This document shows positions 35,696 through 44,457 of a stretch of 64,000 nt of DNA, in pieces. A program made the translations under genes and the position numbers. The DNA lies in assembly GCF_902459585.1 (NCBI RefSeq), contig NZ_CABPSC010000007.1, forward strand, positions 124,001-188,000, written 5' to 3'. Every line of letters begins with the position of its first letter. Within the stretch, counting starts at the first letter, position 1. The notes under the pieces are model-generated. The model was given only the letters and a program-made list of their open reading frames with translations. It was not told the origin of the DNA and did not search any database. Source of the DNA: Pandoraea nosoerga. Lineage in GTDB: Bacteria; Pseudomonadota; Gammaproteobacteria; Burkholderiales; Burkholderiaceae.

Positions 35696-38600
35696 ATGAC
35701 GAACGCTCTCACGCCCTCCGCCCAGAACCGCGCCCCGGCGCATCAGACTGCCTCGCGCTGGCAGTTCTGGATCGATCGCGGCGGCACCTTCACCGACATC
35801 GTGGCGCGTCGCCCGGACGGCTCGCTCGTCACGCACAAGCTGCTCTCGGAGAACCCCGAGCAATACCGCGACGCCGCCGTTGCGGGCATCCGCCATCTGC
35901 TTGGGCTGGACGCCGCCACCCCGATCACACCGGCGCTCGTCGACATGGTGAAGATGGGAACGACGGTTGCCACCAACGCGTTGCTCGAACGCAAGGGCGA
36001 GCCGCTGGCGCTGGTGACGACGCAGGGCTTTCGCGACGCGCTGCGCATCGCGTACCAGAACCGTCCGCGCCTGTTCGACCTCGACATCGCCCTGCCCGAA
36101 GCGCTGTATGCCGAAGTGGTGGAGATCGACGAGCGCGTGGGCGCGCACGGTGACGTCGTGCGCGAGCTCGACGTCGACGCCGCCCGCGAGGCGCTGGCCG
36201 CCGTGTACGCGCGCGGCATCCGGGCGTTGGCCATCGTATTGATGCACGGCTACCGCTACCACACGCACGAGAAGGCGCTCGCCGCCATCGCACGCGAGCT
36301 CGGCTTTACGCAGATTTCCGTGTCGCACGAAGTGTCGCCGCTCATGAAGCTGGTCTCGCGCGGCGACACGACGGTCGTGGATGCCTATCTCTCGCCGATC
36401 CTGCGTCGCTACGTCGAGCAGGTCGCGCGCGAGATGCCGGGCGTGAACCTTCAGTTCATGCAAAGCAGCGGCGGTCTCACGCGCGCCGACAACTTCCAGG
36501 GCAAGGACGCGATCCTCTCCGGCCCGGCAGGCGGCATCGTCGGTATGGTGCGCGCGTCGAGCGCGGCGGGCTTCGACCGCGTGATCGGCTTCGACATGGG
36601 CGGCACGTCGACGGACGTCTCGCATTACAACGGCGAGTTCGAGCGCGTATTCGAGACGCAGGTCGCCGGCGTGCGCATGCGCGCGCCGATGATGAGCATT
36701 CACACCGTGGCCGCGGGCGGTGGATCCGTGCTGTCGTTCGACGGCACTCGCCTGCGCGTGGGTCCGGACTCGGCCGGCGCGAACCCGGGGCCGGCGGCGT
36801 ACCGACGGGGCGGTCCGCTCACCGTCACCGACTGCAACGTCATGCTCGGCAAGATCCAGCCCGCGCACTTTCCGAAGGTCTTCGGCCCGCACGCCGACGC
36901 GCCGCTCGATCGCGACGTCGTGGTGGAGAAATTCACGGCGCTGGCCGCGGAAATCGAACGCGCGACCGGGCGGCGGCAAACGCCCGAAGCGCTCGCGGAG
37001 GGCTTTCTCGAGATCGCGATCGGCAGCATGGCGAACGCCATCAAGAAGATTTCCGTGCAGCGCGGCCACGACGTGAGCCGCTACGTGCTCACGACGTTCG
37101 GCGGCGCCGGCGGCCAGCACGCGTGCGGTGTGGCCGATGCGCTCGGCATGACGAAAGTGTTCGCGCACCCGCTCGCCGGGGTGCTTTCGGCATACGGCAT
37201 GGGTCTGGCCGACCAGACCGCGATGCGCGAGCGCATGATCGAGGCACCCCTGTCCGAAGATGGCATGGGAGCGCTGGAAGATGCGCTCGGAGCGCTCGCC
37301 GACGAAGCCGTGAACGCGCTGCTCGCGCAAGGCGTGCCGCCGTCGCGCATCGAGACGGTGCGTCGCGTTCACGTGCGCTACGCGGGCACCGATTCCGCCC
37401 TTGCCGTGCCGTTTGGCGACGTGGCGCAAATGCGCGCCGCGTTCGAGGCGGCCTACCGTCAGCGCTATTCGTTCCTCATGGACGGCGCGGCGCTGATCGT
37501 GGAAGTGGCGTCGGTCGAGGCGGTCGGGCGCTCGGACGCGCCGGTCGACATCGCACCGCTGCCCGCGCGCGGCGCAGGCGCCCCGCAGGCCATCGATCGC
37601 GTGAAACTCTACGCAGGCGGCGCGTGGCATGAGGCGGCGCTGTTCCCGCGCGACACGCTGCTCGCCGGCGACACCCTCGACGGCCCGGCCATCGTGGCCG
37701 AGAAGAGCGGCACGACGGTCGTGGAGCCGGGCTGGCAGGCGCAGATGACCGGGCAGGGCAACCTCGTGCTCACGCGCGTGGTGCCGCGCGCCACGCAGCG
37801 CGGGCTCGGCACGCAGGCCGATCCGGTGCGTCTCGAGATCTTCAACAACCTGTTCATGTCGATCGCCGAGCAGATGGGCCTGCGTCTGCAGAACACGGCG
37901 TATTCGGTCAACATCAAGGAGCGGCTCGATTTTTCGTGCGCGCTGTTCGACCGCGAAGGCAACCTGATCGCCAACGCGCCGCACATGCCGGTGCATCTCG
38001 GTTCGATGGGCGAGAGCATCCGCACCGTGATCGAGCGCAATCGCGGCAAGATGCGCGAGGGCGACGTCTTCATGCTCAACGATCCGTATCATGGCGGCAC
38101 GCACTTGCCGGACGTCACCGTCATTACGCCGGTGTTCGTGCACGGCGACGGCGAAGACAGCCGCGAGCCGCTGTTCTACGTCGGCTCGCGCGGGCACCAC
38201 GCGGACATCGGCGGCATCACGCCGGGCTCGATGCCGCCCGACTCCACGCACGTCGAGCAGGAGGGCGTGCTCATCGACAACTGGCAACTGGTCGCCGCGG
38301 GCGAGCTGCGCGATCGGCAGACCCGCGAACTGCTGGCCGGCGCGCGCTATCCGGCGCGCAACATCGATCAGAACATGGCGGACCTGCGCGCGCAGGTCGC
38401 CGCGAACCAGAAGGGCGTGGACGAGTTGCGCCGCATGGTGCGCGAGTTCGGGCGCGACGTCGTGCTCGCCTACATGGGCCACGTGCAGGACAACGCCGAA
38501 GCGGCGGTGCGGCGCGTGATCGGCGCACTCGCCGACGGGCATTACCGCTACGCGCTCGACAATGGTGCGCTCATCGAGGTGGCGATTCGCGTCGACAGCC

Positions 38601-39358
38601 AAACGCGCTCGGCGACGATTGACTTCACGGGCACGTCGGCGCAACTGCCGAACAATTTCAACGCGCCGCGCGCGGTTTGCATGGCCGCCGTGCTGTACGT
38701 CTTCCGCACGCTCGTGGACGACGACATTCCGCTCAACGCCGGGTGCCTCAAGCCGCTCACCGTTATCGTGCCGCACGGCTCGATGCTCAACCCGGCCTAT
38801 CCGGCCGCGGTCGTCTCGGGCAACGTGGAGACATCCTCGGCAATTACCAATGCGCTGTACGGCGCGCTGGGCCGGGTGGCATCGAGCCAGGGCACGATGA
38901 ACAACTTCACGTTCGGCAACGAAACGTACCAGTACTACGAGACGATCGCGGGCGGCAGCGGGGCTGGCAAAGGGTTTCATGGCGCGCACGCGGTGCAGAC
39001 GCACATGACGAACTCGCGGCTGACCGACCCCGAAGTGCTGGAGTGGCGCTATCCGGTGCGGCTCGAAAGTCACCGAATCCGGACCGGCTCGGGCGGCGCG
39101 GGTCGCTGGCGCGGCGGCAACGGCGCGGTGCGGCGAATCCGTTTCCTCGCACCGATGACGGCGTCGATTCTGTCGAACAATCGCGTGCATGCCCCGTTCG
39201 GGGCGCAGGGCGGTGCACCTGGCGCGCTGGGCGCAAACTACGTGGAGCGTGCGGATGGCACGCGCGAAGCGATGGGCCACATTGGCAGTACGCGGATGCA
39301 ACCGGGGGACGTCTTCGTCGTCGAGACGCCCGGAGGCGGGGGATTCGGCGCGGCATGA
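35696..39358 (+). CDS. 5-oxoprolinase / hydantoinase HyuA-HyuB fusion
   Basis: 1220-aa fused enzyme, close in architecture to eukaryotic 5-oxoprolinase (OPLAH-like). The HyuA-like half starts [19 protein letters not shown] (about 23-41), with [14 protein letters not shown] and a nucleotide-binding region [16 protein letters not shown]. The HyuB-like half begins near residue 700 ([36 protein letters not shown]) and has [15 protein letters not shown] and [11 protein letters not shown]. Members hydrolyse 5-oxoproline (or hydantoins) in an ATP-dependent reaction. Together with the D-glutamate cyclase-like gene it suggests recycling of 5-oxoproline. No Shine-Dalgarno better than GAGTG precedes the ATG at 35696. 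Confidence 0.88.
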   Translation: MTNALTPSAQNRAPAHQTASRWQFWIDRGGTFTDIVARRPDGSLVTHKLLSENPEQYRDAAVAGIRHLLGLDAATPITPALVDMVKMGTTVATNALLERKGEPLALVTTQGFRDALRIAYQNRPRLFDLDIALPEALYAEVVEIDERVGAHGDVVRELDVDAAREALAAVYARGIRALAIVLMHGYRYHTHEKALAAIARELGFTQISVSHEVSPLMKLVSRGDTTVVDAYLSPILRRYVEQVAREMPGVNLQFMQSSGGLTRADNFQGKDAILSGPAGGIVGMVRASSAAGFDRVIGFDMGGTSTDVSHYNGEFERVFETQVAGVRMRAPMMSIHTVAAGGGSVLSFDGTRLRVGPDSAGANPGPAAYRRGGPLTVTDCNVMLGKIQPAHFPKVFGPHADAPLDRDVVVEKFTALAAEIERATGRRQTPEALAEGFLEIAIGSMANAIKKISVQRGHDVSRYVLTTFGGAGGQHACGVADALGMTKVFAHPLAGVLSAYGMGLADQTAMRERMIEAPLSEDGMGALEDALGALADEAVNALLAQGVPPSRIETVRRVHVRYAGTDSALAVPFGDVAQMRAAFEAAYRQRYSFLMDGAALIVEVASVEAVGRSDAPVDIAPLPARGAGAPQAIDRVKLYAGGAWHEAALFPRDTLLAGDTLDGPAIVAEKSGTTVVEPGWQAQMTGQGNLVLTRVVPRATQRGLGTQADPVRLEIFNNLFMSIAEQMGLRLQNTAYSVNIKERLDFSCALFDREGNLIANAPHMPVHLGSMGESIRTVIERNRGKMREGDVFMLNDPYHGGTHLPDVTVITPVFVHGDGEDSREPLFYVGSRGHHADIGGITPGSMPPDSTHVEQEGVLIDNWQLVAAGELRDRQTRELLAGARYPARNIDQNMADLRAQVAANQKGVDELRRMVREFGRDVVLAYMGHVQDNAEAAVRRVIGALADGHYRYALDNGALIEVAIRVDSQTRSATIDFTGTSAQLPNNFNAPRAVCMAAVLYVFRTLVDDDIPLNAGCLKPLTVIVPHGSMLNPAYPAAVVSGNVETSSAITNALYGALGRVASSQGTMNNFTFGNETYQYYETIAGGSGAGKGFHGAHAVQTHMTNSRLTDPEVLEWRYPVRLESHRIRTGSGGAGRWRGGNGAVRRIRFLAPMTASILSNNRVHAPFGAQGGAPGALGANYVERADGTREAMGHIGSTRMQPGDVFVVETPGGGGFGAA

Positions 39359-39570
39359 CGCGCCGCACGATGCCGTAGTGCCCGGCGCGCCGGCGTGTCT
39401 CGCGCCGGGCGCATGATGCAATGCAAGGGGGTGACTGGCTGCGTACTAGGAGAAACCTGAAGTGCGGCCGGTTCCCGGAAGGGATGACTGGCTTTGCAAA
39501 GGCCGGCGTGCGAGACCTCCGTAGGATGCCTTGGTCGTAGATGACCACGCTCACGTATGGAGGTGTCCAC

Positions 39571-40182
39571 ATGTCCGATTCGCCGCAACCATCCTCGCCC
39601 GACTCCCTGCTCGACTCCCTGCTCGACTCCCCGCTCGAGTCTCCGCCCGATTCTCCACTCGATTCTCCGCTCGATTCCTCACCCGATCGGCGCGACCCCC
39701 CTGGGCGCGCCGACGCGGCGCCCCGGCCGGCGCACGCGCAAGCGTTGCCGGCGGCCGGCGACGATCTCTTCGTCCAGTACGAGCGCGCCTGCGGCGAGGT
39801 GCAGTTGGCGGGACACCGGCTGCAGCGGCAGATGCAGGAGTACGAGGCACTGATGGCCGACATCCGGCAGCTCGAGGCGTGCGCGACGCCTGAGGCGCGC
39901 GAAAAGCTGTCGCGCCTCCAGACACTCGTGGAGAGCGCAGCGTTTCAACGCGAAGAGCGCGAGATCGCGCGCATGGCGACGGCGCTCGTGAGCGCCATCG
40001 AGCGATTCAAGTCCGATGCGCCGGCTTCGGCGACAGTGACGACAGCGGCGACAGCGGCGACGGCCCCGTCATCACCGCTCTCGCCGCCGTCAGCGCCATC
40101 CGCGGCCGCGACCTGGCCTTCGTCCGTGCCGCAGGAGCGCACCGCGGGGCGTTCTCTCGCGGTGCGCTCGCCGAGGGCATGA
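39571..40182 (+). CDS. Coiled-coil protein at the head of a T3SS translocator operon
   Basis: 203 aa from the ATG at 39571 (GGAGGTG 8 bp upstream); a reading from 39541 is longer. The N-terminus is made of 4-residue repeats (LLDS, PLES, PPDS, PLDS; 12-bp DNA repeats at 39607-39678). The middle (residues about 60-145) is strongly helical with heptad character (VQLAGHRLQRQMQEYEALMADIRQLEA). The C-terminus is Ala/Ser/Pro-rich. It takes the place of the small SPI-2 chaperone SseA upstream of the filament gene, but homology was not recognised. It ends in ATGA overlap with the next ORF. Confidence 0.55.
   Translation: MSDSPQPSSPDSLLDSLLDSPLESPPDSPLDSPLDSSPDRRDPPGRADAAPRPAHAQALPAAGDDLFVQYERACGEVQLAGHRLQRQMQEYEALMADIRQLEACATPEAREKLSRLQTLVESAAFQREEREIARMATALVSAIERFKSDAPASATVTTAATAATAPSSPLSPPSAPSAAATWPSSVPQERTAGRSLAVRSPRA
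39607..39678 (+). repeat. 12-bp tandem repeats in coding sequence
   Basis: Six units of about 12 bp (CTGCTCGACTCC and variants), each encoding x-L/P-D/E-S. They would change length without shifting frame. Confidence 0.75.
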
Positions 40183-40193
40183 CGGAGCGCCAC

Positions 40194-40580
40194 ATGATGA
40201 CGGGCTTCCCACCCCCTGGCGCCGACGTGTCGTCGACATCGTTCTCCAGCCGATACGCGACATCCGGTAGATCGCCCGGCGCGTCCCGAACGATCCGAGC
40301 ATCCGCAATGTCCGGAACTACGGCCTTCGCCGCGTCGGACAATCCCCTGCTCGCAGCCCTCTCGCACGCCAGCGACCGGATGGACGACCTGCATCGGCGC
40401 GCGACCGACTGGGTCGCGTCGGCCCGTCAGCGCGCGGCCGACGGCGAGACCACGTCCAGCACGCTCGAGCAGATCGAGATCAAGCAGTTCCTTTCCGCCT
40501 ACGAGAACGCGCTCACGCTGAGCAACGCGGTGATCGCCAAGCTGCGCGAGCTCATGAGCCGGATCACGAACAACCTCTGA
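40194..40580 (+). CDS. Small EspA/SseB-like filament-type protein (short paralogue)
   Basis: About 128 aa; ATG at 40194 has GGAG at good spacing, ATG at 40179 overlaps the upstream stop. The C-terminal helix SSTLEQIEIKQFLSAYENALTLSNAVIAKL aligns with the C-terminus of the next protein (SRTIEQIEINKFLQEYNGVSTLANTII). This suggests a duplicated filament/translocator gene. The N-terminus is Ser/Thr-rich, fitting a type III secretion signal. Role as a second or minor filament subunit is inferred. Confidence 0.55.
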   Translation: MMTGFPPPGADVSSTSFSSRYATSGRSPGASRTIRASAMSGTTAFAASDNPLLAALSHASDRMDDLHRRATDWVASARQRAADGETTSSTLEQIEIKQFLSAYENALTLSNAVIAKLRELMSRITNNL

Positions 40581-40604
40581 CTTTTCCTGCCCACGGCTTT
40601 GCCC

Positions 40605-41222
40605 ATGATCATGCTCGACACGCCCCGCGCCGGCTACGGCGCCACCCCCCTCGCTTCGCCGCCCACGCACAGCACGCTCACCAGCGCACGCACCATCGAC
40701 ATGCACTCGCTGCTTCTGGCGCATGCCGCCACGCTGATGCAAGCCGCGGGCAACGACGCGAAGGAGAAGATCGACTCGATGCGCCGGCGTCAATCGCACG
40801 GCCGCGAAGCGCGCGACGTCGCCAACCAGATCGAGACGCTGATCAACCAGCTCGGCACGGACACCTCGAAGACCGTCAAGGTCGGCAACGGCATCCGGCA
40901 ATTCTTCGACAAATACGATGTGGAGATCACCATCGACGACTCGGGAACGAAGCGCACCCTGCAGCAGTGGGAGAACCGGCCGCGCAAGCTCGGCGAGCGC
41001 AATTACGTCGAACCCTCGCGCGAATTCCGTGCCGATCATTTGCGCGCGCTCAAGGCCGCCGCCGAGAGCCGCAGCGAGGCCGCCACCGACAGCCGCACCA
41101 TCGAGCAGATCGAAATCAACAAGTTCCTGCAGGAGTACAACGGCGTGTCGACGCTCGCTAACACGATCATCAGCTCGCGTGGGCAGCAACTCAACCAGAT
41201 CAACGGGTCGATGCGCTCGTGA
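40605..41222 (+). CDS. sctA: Type III secretion translocator filament protein, SseB/EspA-like (SctA)
   Basis: About 205 aa. Low-complexity N-terminus, then long amphipathic helices and a conserved C-terminal helix (TIEQIEINKFLQEYNGVSTLANTIISS). SseB/EspA proteins polymerise outside the cell as a filament or tip that connects the needle to the pore. Identity rests on size, helical content and position directly before a SycD-type chaperone and SseC-like gene, as in SPI-2. TTG at 40599 is an alternative start. Ends in GTGA overlap with the chaperone. Confidence 0.62.
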   Translation: MIMLDTPRAGYGATPLASPPTHSTLTSARTIDMHSLLLAHAATLMQAAGNDAKEKIDSMRRRQSHGREARDVANQIETLINQLGTDTSKTVKVGNGIRQFFDKYDVEITIDDSGTKRTLQQWENRPRKLGERNYVEPSREFRADHLRALKAAAESRSEAATDSRTIEQIEINKFLQEYNGVSTLANTIISSRGQQLNQINGSMRS

Positions 41223-41734
41223 GGCCGCAAGCACAGGAGCCCTGCGTCGGCGAGGTCGAGGCCATCGAGTCCATCGAGTCCATCTTTTCGCGTTTCTTCG
41301 CGCAGGGCGGTGCGCTTCGCATGCTCGCCTCGCTCGACGAAGCCGACCTCGCCCGTGTGCGCGCCTATGCGCAGCGGCGCTTTTCACAGGGCGAGATTGC
41401 CGCCGCGCAGCGCGTCTATTTCGTGCTGGCAACGCTGGATCAGTGGTCGTTCGACGATTGGTTCGGTCTCGGCCTTTGCTACCAGCGGCTTGGGCAGCAC
41501 GGCGAGGCGCTGCCGTGCTTCGCCAAGGCGGGCGTGATTCGCGCGGACGACCCGCGAGCGCCGTATCTCGCCGGCATGAGCTACCAGGGTATCGGCAATG
41601 ACGAATACGCCGTCAAGGCCTACGACGCCACGCTGCGGCTTTGCGCGGGGCAGTCGCAGCACAGCGAGCTGGAACGATCCGCGCGCGCGCGGCGCGACGC
41701 TCTGACAACTTCTCCGACACGAGGAAACACATGA
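41219..41734 (+). CDS. Type III secretion translocator chaperone, SycD/SscA-like (TPR)
   Basis: 171 aa. Tetratricopeptide-like helical repeats (FFAQGGALRMLASLDEADLARVRAYA, GEIAAAQRVYFVLATLDQWSFDDWFGLGLCYQRLGQHGEALPCFAKA, DDPRAPYLAGMSYQGIGNDEYAVKAYDATL) match class II T3SS chaperones that bind the two pore-forming translocators. GTG start at 41219; overlaps the SctE gene (ATGA at 41731-41734). Cytosolic partner of the next two proteins. Confidence 0.85.
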   Translation: MRPQAQEPCVGEVEAIESIESIFSRFFAQGGALRMLASLDEADLARVRAYAQRRFSQGEIAAAQRVYFVLATLDQWSFDDWFGLGLCYQRLGQHGEALPCFAKAGVIRADDPRAPYLAGMSYQGIGNDEYAVKAYDATLRLCAGQSQHSELERSARARRDALTTSPTRGNT

Positions 41735-43233
41735 ACCCGATAGGTGCAGTGGGAGTGGGCTACCGCCCGCCATGGACGGGTGACGCGGTGCCGGCGACGG
41801 CCGCCGGGGCCGGGCGCGTGCAACATGCGAGCGCGCAGACATTGGCGCCGGCCGGCGAGCGCGTTGCGTGGCTCACGCCGGAGGACTTTCTCCCTGACCC
41901 GCCGGCCGACGCTGATTGGGAAGGCGCCGAGGGCGCGTTCGCCCGGCTGCTGCAGCGGCTTTACGCGGCGGGCGAAAGGCTGGGCGCCGAGGCGCTGCGT
42001 CCGCCGTCTCAGTTCGGCGTGACGGATTTGGCCAGTCTCGAGAAGCTCGACCCGTCGACGCTGGTGATGGTCGCATCGATGATCTCGATGCAGGCCATGG
42101 GCGACACCGCGAAATCCACGCAGCGCGCGCTGGCGTTGCTCGCCGAGCGTCAGGACCGGCTGCGCCAGGAAGACATCCAGAAGTTTCGCGAGCAGATGGA
42201 GGCCATGACCCGCGACGCCGACAAGGCCCGCAAGGGCGGCGTGTTCGGCGTCATCTTCGACTGGATCACGGCAGCCGTGGATCTGGTGGTAGGTGCGCTC
42301 AAGGTGGTGACCGGCGTACTTACCATGAATCCGCTGATGATCGCGGGCGGCGTGGCGGATCTGGGCGCGGGTATCGCCGGCGTCGGTGCGGCGATCATGA
42401 AGACGATGGCGCTGGCCGATCCGAAGAACGCCGAGCACTACGAACGCGAAGCCGCGAAGTGGGGCCACGCGCAGATGGCGTTCCAGGCGTTGGGCATGGT
42501 CGTGAGCTTCGGCATTTCGGTGCGCGGGTTCATGGCGTCGCGCTCGGTCGCGAAGACGGCGACGCGCGTGTTCCGGGGCGGTGCGGGCGACGCGCTCGCG
42601 TCTGCCGTCAAGGCGGGAGACGACGCCGCCATCAACGCGATCAGGACGCGGGTGGTCTCCGAGGTGTCGTATCAGATCGGCGCGGAGGTGGGCCGACAGG
42701 TGGGGCGCTCGCTCGCGCAGTCGGGCACGCGCACTGCGCGCTCGCTCGCGGCGCGCGGCTTCAACCGCATGGCCGAGCTGTTCACGCAGCAGATGATGGA
42801 GCAGATGGTGACGCGCGCGTTCGACAACGTCGTCAAGTCCACGAGCCGGCAACTGGCCAGGGGCGTGCCGGTGAGCGCGGCGGAAGTCACGAAGTCGCTC
42901 GGCAAGCAGTTGGCCTCGCAGGGGCGGCACGCCGTCGCGCGCGGCATGTGGTCGCTCTCGTCGGTGCTGCGCGGCGCATTGGTGGCCGGGCGCGAAATCA
43001 CCGCGAGTGCGATCGGCATGCAGCGCGCAAGGCTGCAGCTCGATGCCCGCGATCTCGCCACCGAGATGTCGTGGCTGCAATTTCTCATGGCGTTGAACGG
43101 CGACGACAAGAAGCGTATCGCCAAACGCATGGAGGCATTGGCCGGCCAGCAGGGCGACGTGGCCGAAGCGGCGAGCGAAGCCGTGACGAGGACGGGCGCG
43201 GTGCGCATTCGCATCGCGGCGTCGATGGCCTGA
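41731..43233 (+). CDS. sctE: Type III secretion translocator, SseC/YopB-like pore protein (SctE)
   Basis: 500 aa. Two hydrophobic helices (about 205-225 and 228-260: VFGVIFDWITAAVDLVVGALKVV, LTMNPLMIAGGVADLGAGIAGVGAAIM) form the membrane hairpin typical of the large translocator. Long amphipathic helices flank them, and a C-terminal helical region is present. GAGGAAACAC lies just upstream of the ATG at 41731. It inserts into host membranes with SctB. Preceded by its chaperone. Confidence 0.82.
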   Translation: MNPIGAVGVGYRPPWTGDAVPATAAGAGRVQHASAQTLAPAGERVAWLTPEDFLPDPPADADWEGAEGAFARLLQRLYAAGERLGAEALRPPSQFGVTDLASLEKLDPSTLVMVASMISMQAMGDTAKSTQRALALLAERQDRLRQEDIQKFREQMEAMTRDADKARKGGVFGVIFDWITAAVDLVVGALKVVTGVLTMNPLMIAGGVADLGAGIAGVGAAIMKTMALADPKNAEHYEREAAKWGHAQMAFQALGMVVSFGISVRGFMASRSVAKTATRVFRGGAGDALASAVKAGDDAAINAIRTRVVSEVSYQIGAEVGRQVGRSLAQSGTRTARSLAARGFNRMAELFTQQMMEQMVTRAFDNVVKSTSRQLARGVPVSAAEVTKSLGKQLASQGRHAVARGMWSLSSVLRGALVAGREITASAIGMQRARLQLDARDLATEMSWLQFLMALNGDDKKRIAKRMEALAGQQGDVAEAASEAVTRTGAVRIRIAASMA

Positions 43234-43279
43234 TCAACCGGCGCGGTGCGAGCCGCGTCTTCATCACACGGAGTCGGAG

Positions 43280-43924
43280 ATGAACCACATGGCAATTTCG
43301 AGCGCGCCGACGTTGACGTCGACGCCGTATGGCGAGACGGCGAGGCCGGGAACGGCGGCGCCTGGCATGTCGCGTGTCGCGACGGCAATGGACAGCCTCG
43401 TCATGCTGATGCTGCTCGCGAAGCTGATGATCGAGATCCGCACCGGCGAGCGCAACACGGACCAGGCCTATCGCACGCGGCACGAGGTGATGCTGTTCGC
43501 GCGCGGCGTGGCGGCGCGCGACGAAAAATACCGCGCGAACCGCAAGCATTATGACGCTGCGATGACGCAGGCGGGGGGCGCACTGTTCACGGGCGTGCTC
43601 TCGCTTGGCGGCAGCGTGGTCGGCGCGCGCTACGGCCTGCGCGACAGGATCGAGATCGGCCAGGCGATCGGCGGCGTCGTGAGCGGCGTGGGGCAGTTCG
43701 GCAAGCCGGCGTTCGAATTCGCGGCGGCTGACCTGTCGAACCGCGGGCGCGACAACGACGTCGTCGGCGAATTCGCCACCTCGCTCACCGACGAGACGCG
43801 CCGCACCAACGAGCGCCTGCGTCAGCGCATCGACACGGCGAGCGCCGAGATGCGCGACGTCTCGCGGCAGTTGTACGGCATGGCCGGCCAGCATCTCGCC
43901 AAGCTCTACGAGGCCATCCGCTAG
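43280..43924 (+). CDS. sctB: Type III secretion translocator, SseD/EspB-like (SctB)
   Basis: 214 aa. One hydrophobic segment near the N-terminus (TAMDSLVMLMLLAKLMIEIR, residues about 35-55) and a second weak one (GALFTGVLSLGGSVVGA). A long amphipathic C-terminus follows. This fits the small pore subunit that pairs with SctE. GGAG 6 bp before the ATG at 43280. The order chaperone-SctE-SctB matches SPI-2 (sscA, sseC, sseD). Confidence 0.72.
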   Translation: MNHMAISSAPTLTSTPYGETARPGTAAPGMSRVATAMDSLVMLMLLAKLMIEIRTGERNTDQAYRTRHEVMLFARGVAARDEKYRANRKHYDAAMTQAGGALFTGVLSLGGSVVGARYGLRDRIEIGQAIGGVVSGVGQFGKPAFEFAAADLSNRGRDNDVVGEFATSLTDETRRTNERLRQRIDTASAEMRDVSRQLYGMAGQHLAKLYEAIR

Positions 43925-44004
43925 CTTTCCCCGGATCTTCTGCCGAGCTTGCCCTGATATTTCCTTTGCGCTGTTCCTGATCCTCCCCTCATTCGCCATC
44001 AGCC

Positions 44005-44457
44005 ATGACCGTTTGCGAGCGCGCCGTTGCAGCCTTCTTCCGGAGTCAGCGTTTCACGGCGCGCGCCGAGGTCTGCGAGCGCACCCACGTCGCGCTGGGA
44101 CAGCGCGTGGAGAGCACCGAGTTGTCGCTCTGTCACCGGCTGGACAAGGGCGCCTCGGGCATCGTGCTCACGATCACCGACTTCCGGCCGGGCGCCGGGG
44201 CGAAGACGAGCGAGCACGCCGTGCGACGCTTCTGCCAACTCATCCGGCTTTTGCTGCGCACGGTGCCCCATGTAGGGTACGTGCGCGGCATGATTCTGCC
44301 CGGCGTGAGCGACATTCGGCTGCGCGAGGCGCGCCTGCGCCTCATCTCGATCCTCGAGCGCGAAGGTGCGTACCTGCGCGAGGAGGACGGCGACCGCTGG
44401 CTCGTCTTTTGCCGCGAGAGCACGGGCCGGCGGCTGGGCTCAAGGAAGCACCCCTAG
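44005..44457 (+). CDS. SseE-like small protein of the translocator operon
   Basis: 150 aa. Position after the SseD-like gene and the C-terminal pattern (LISILEREGAYLREEDGDRWLVF) resemble SPI-2 SseE, whose C-terminus reads similarly from memory (L-x-I-L ... G-A-x-F ... DGDNW). Fold is alpha/beta like small T3SS chaperones. Function unknown; a chaperone role is plausible. The last 18 bp overlap the convergent transporter gene. Confidence 0.5.
   Translation: MTVCERAVAAFFRSQRFTARAEVCERTHVALGQRVESTELSLCHRLDKGASGIVLTITDFRPGAGAKTSEHAVRRFCQLIRLLLRTVPHVGYVRGMILPGVSDIRLREARLRLISILEREGAYLREEDGDRWLVFCRESTGRRLGSRKHP

Noticed and set aside
35624-39421. A 1265-codon minus-strand frame
   Set aside because: Exactly antisense to the 5-oxoprolinase gene; Arg/His-rich composition is typical of a GC-rich shadow frame.
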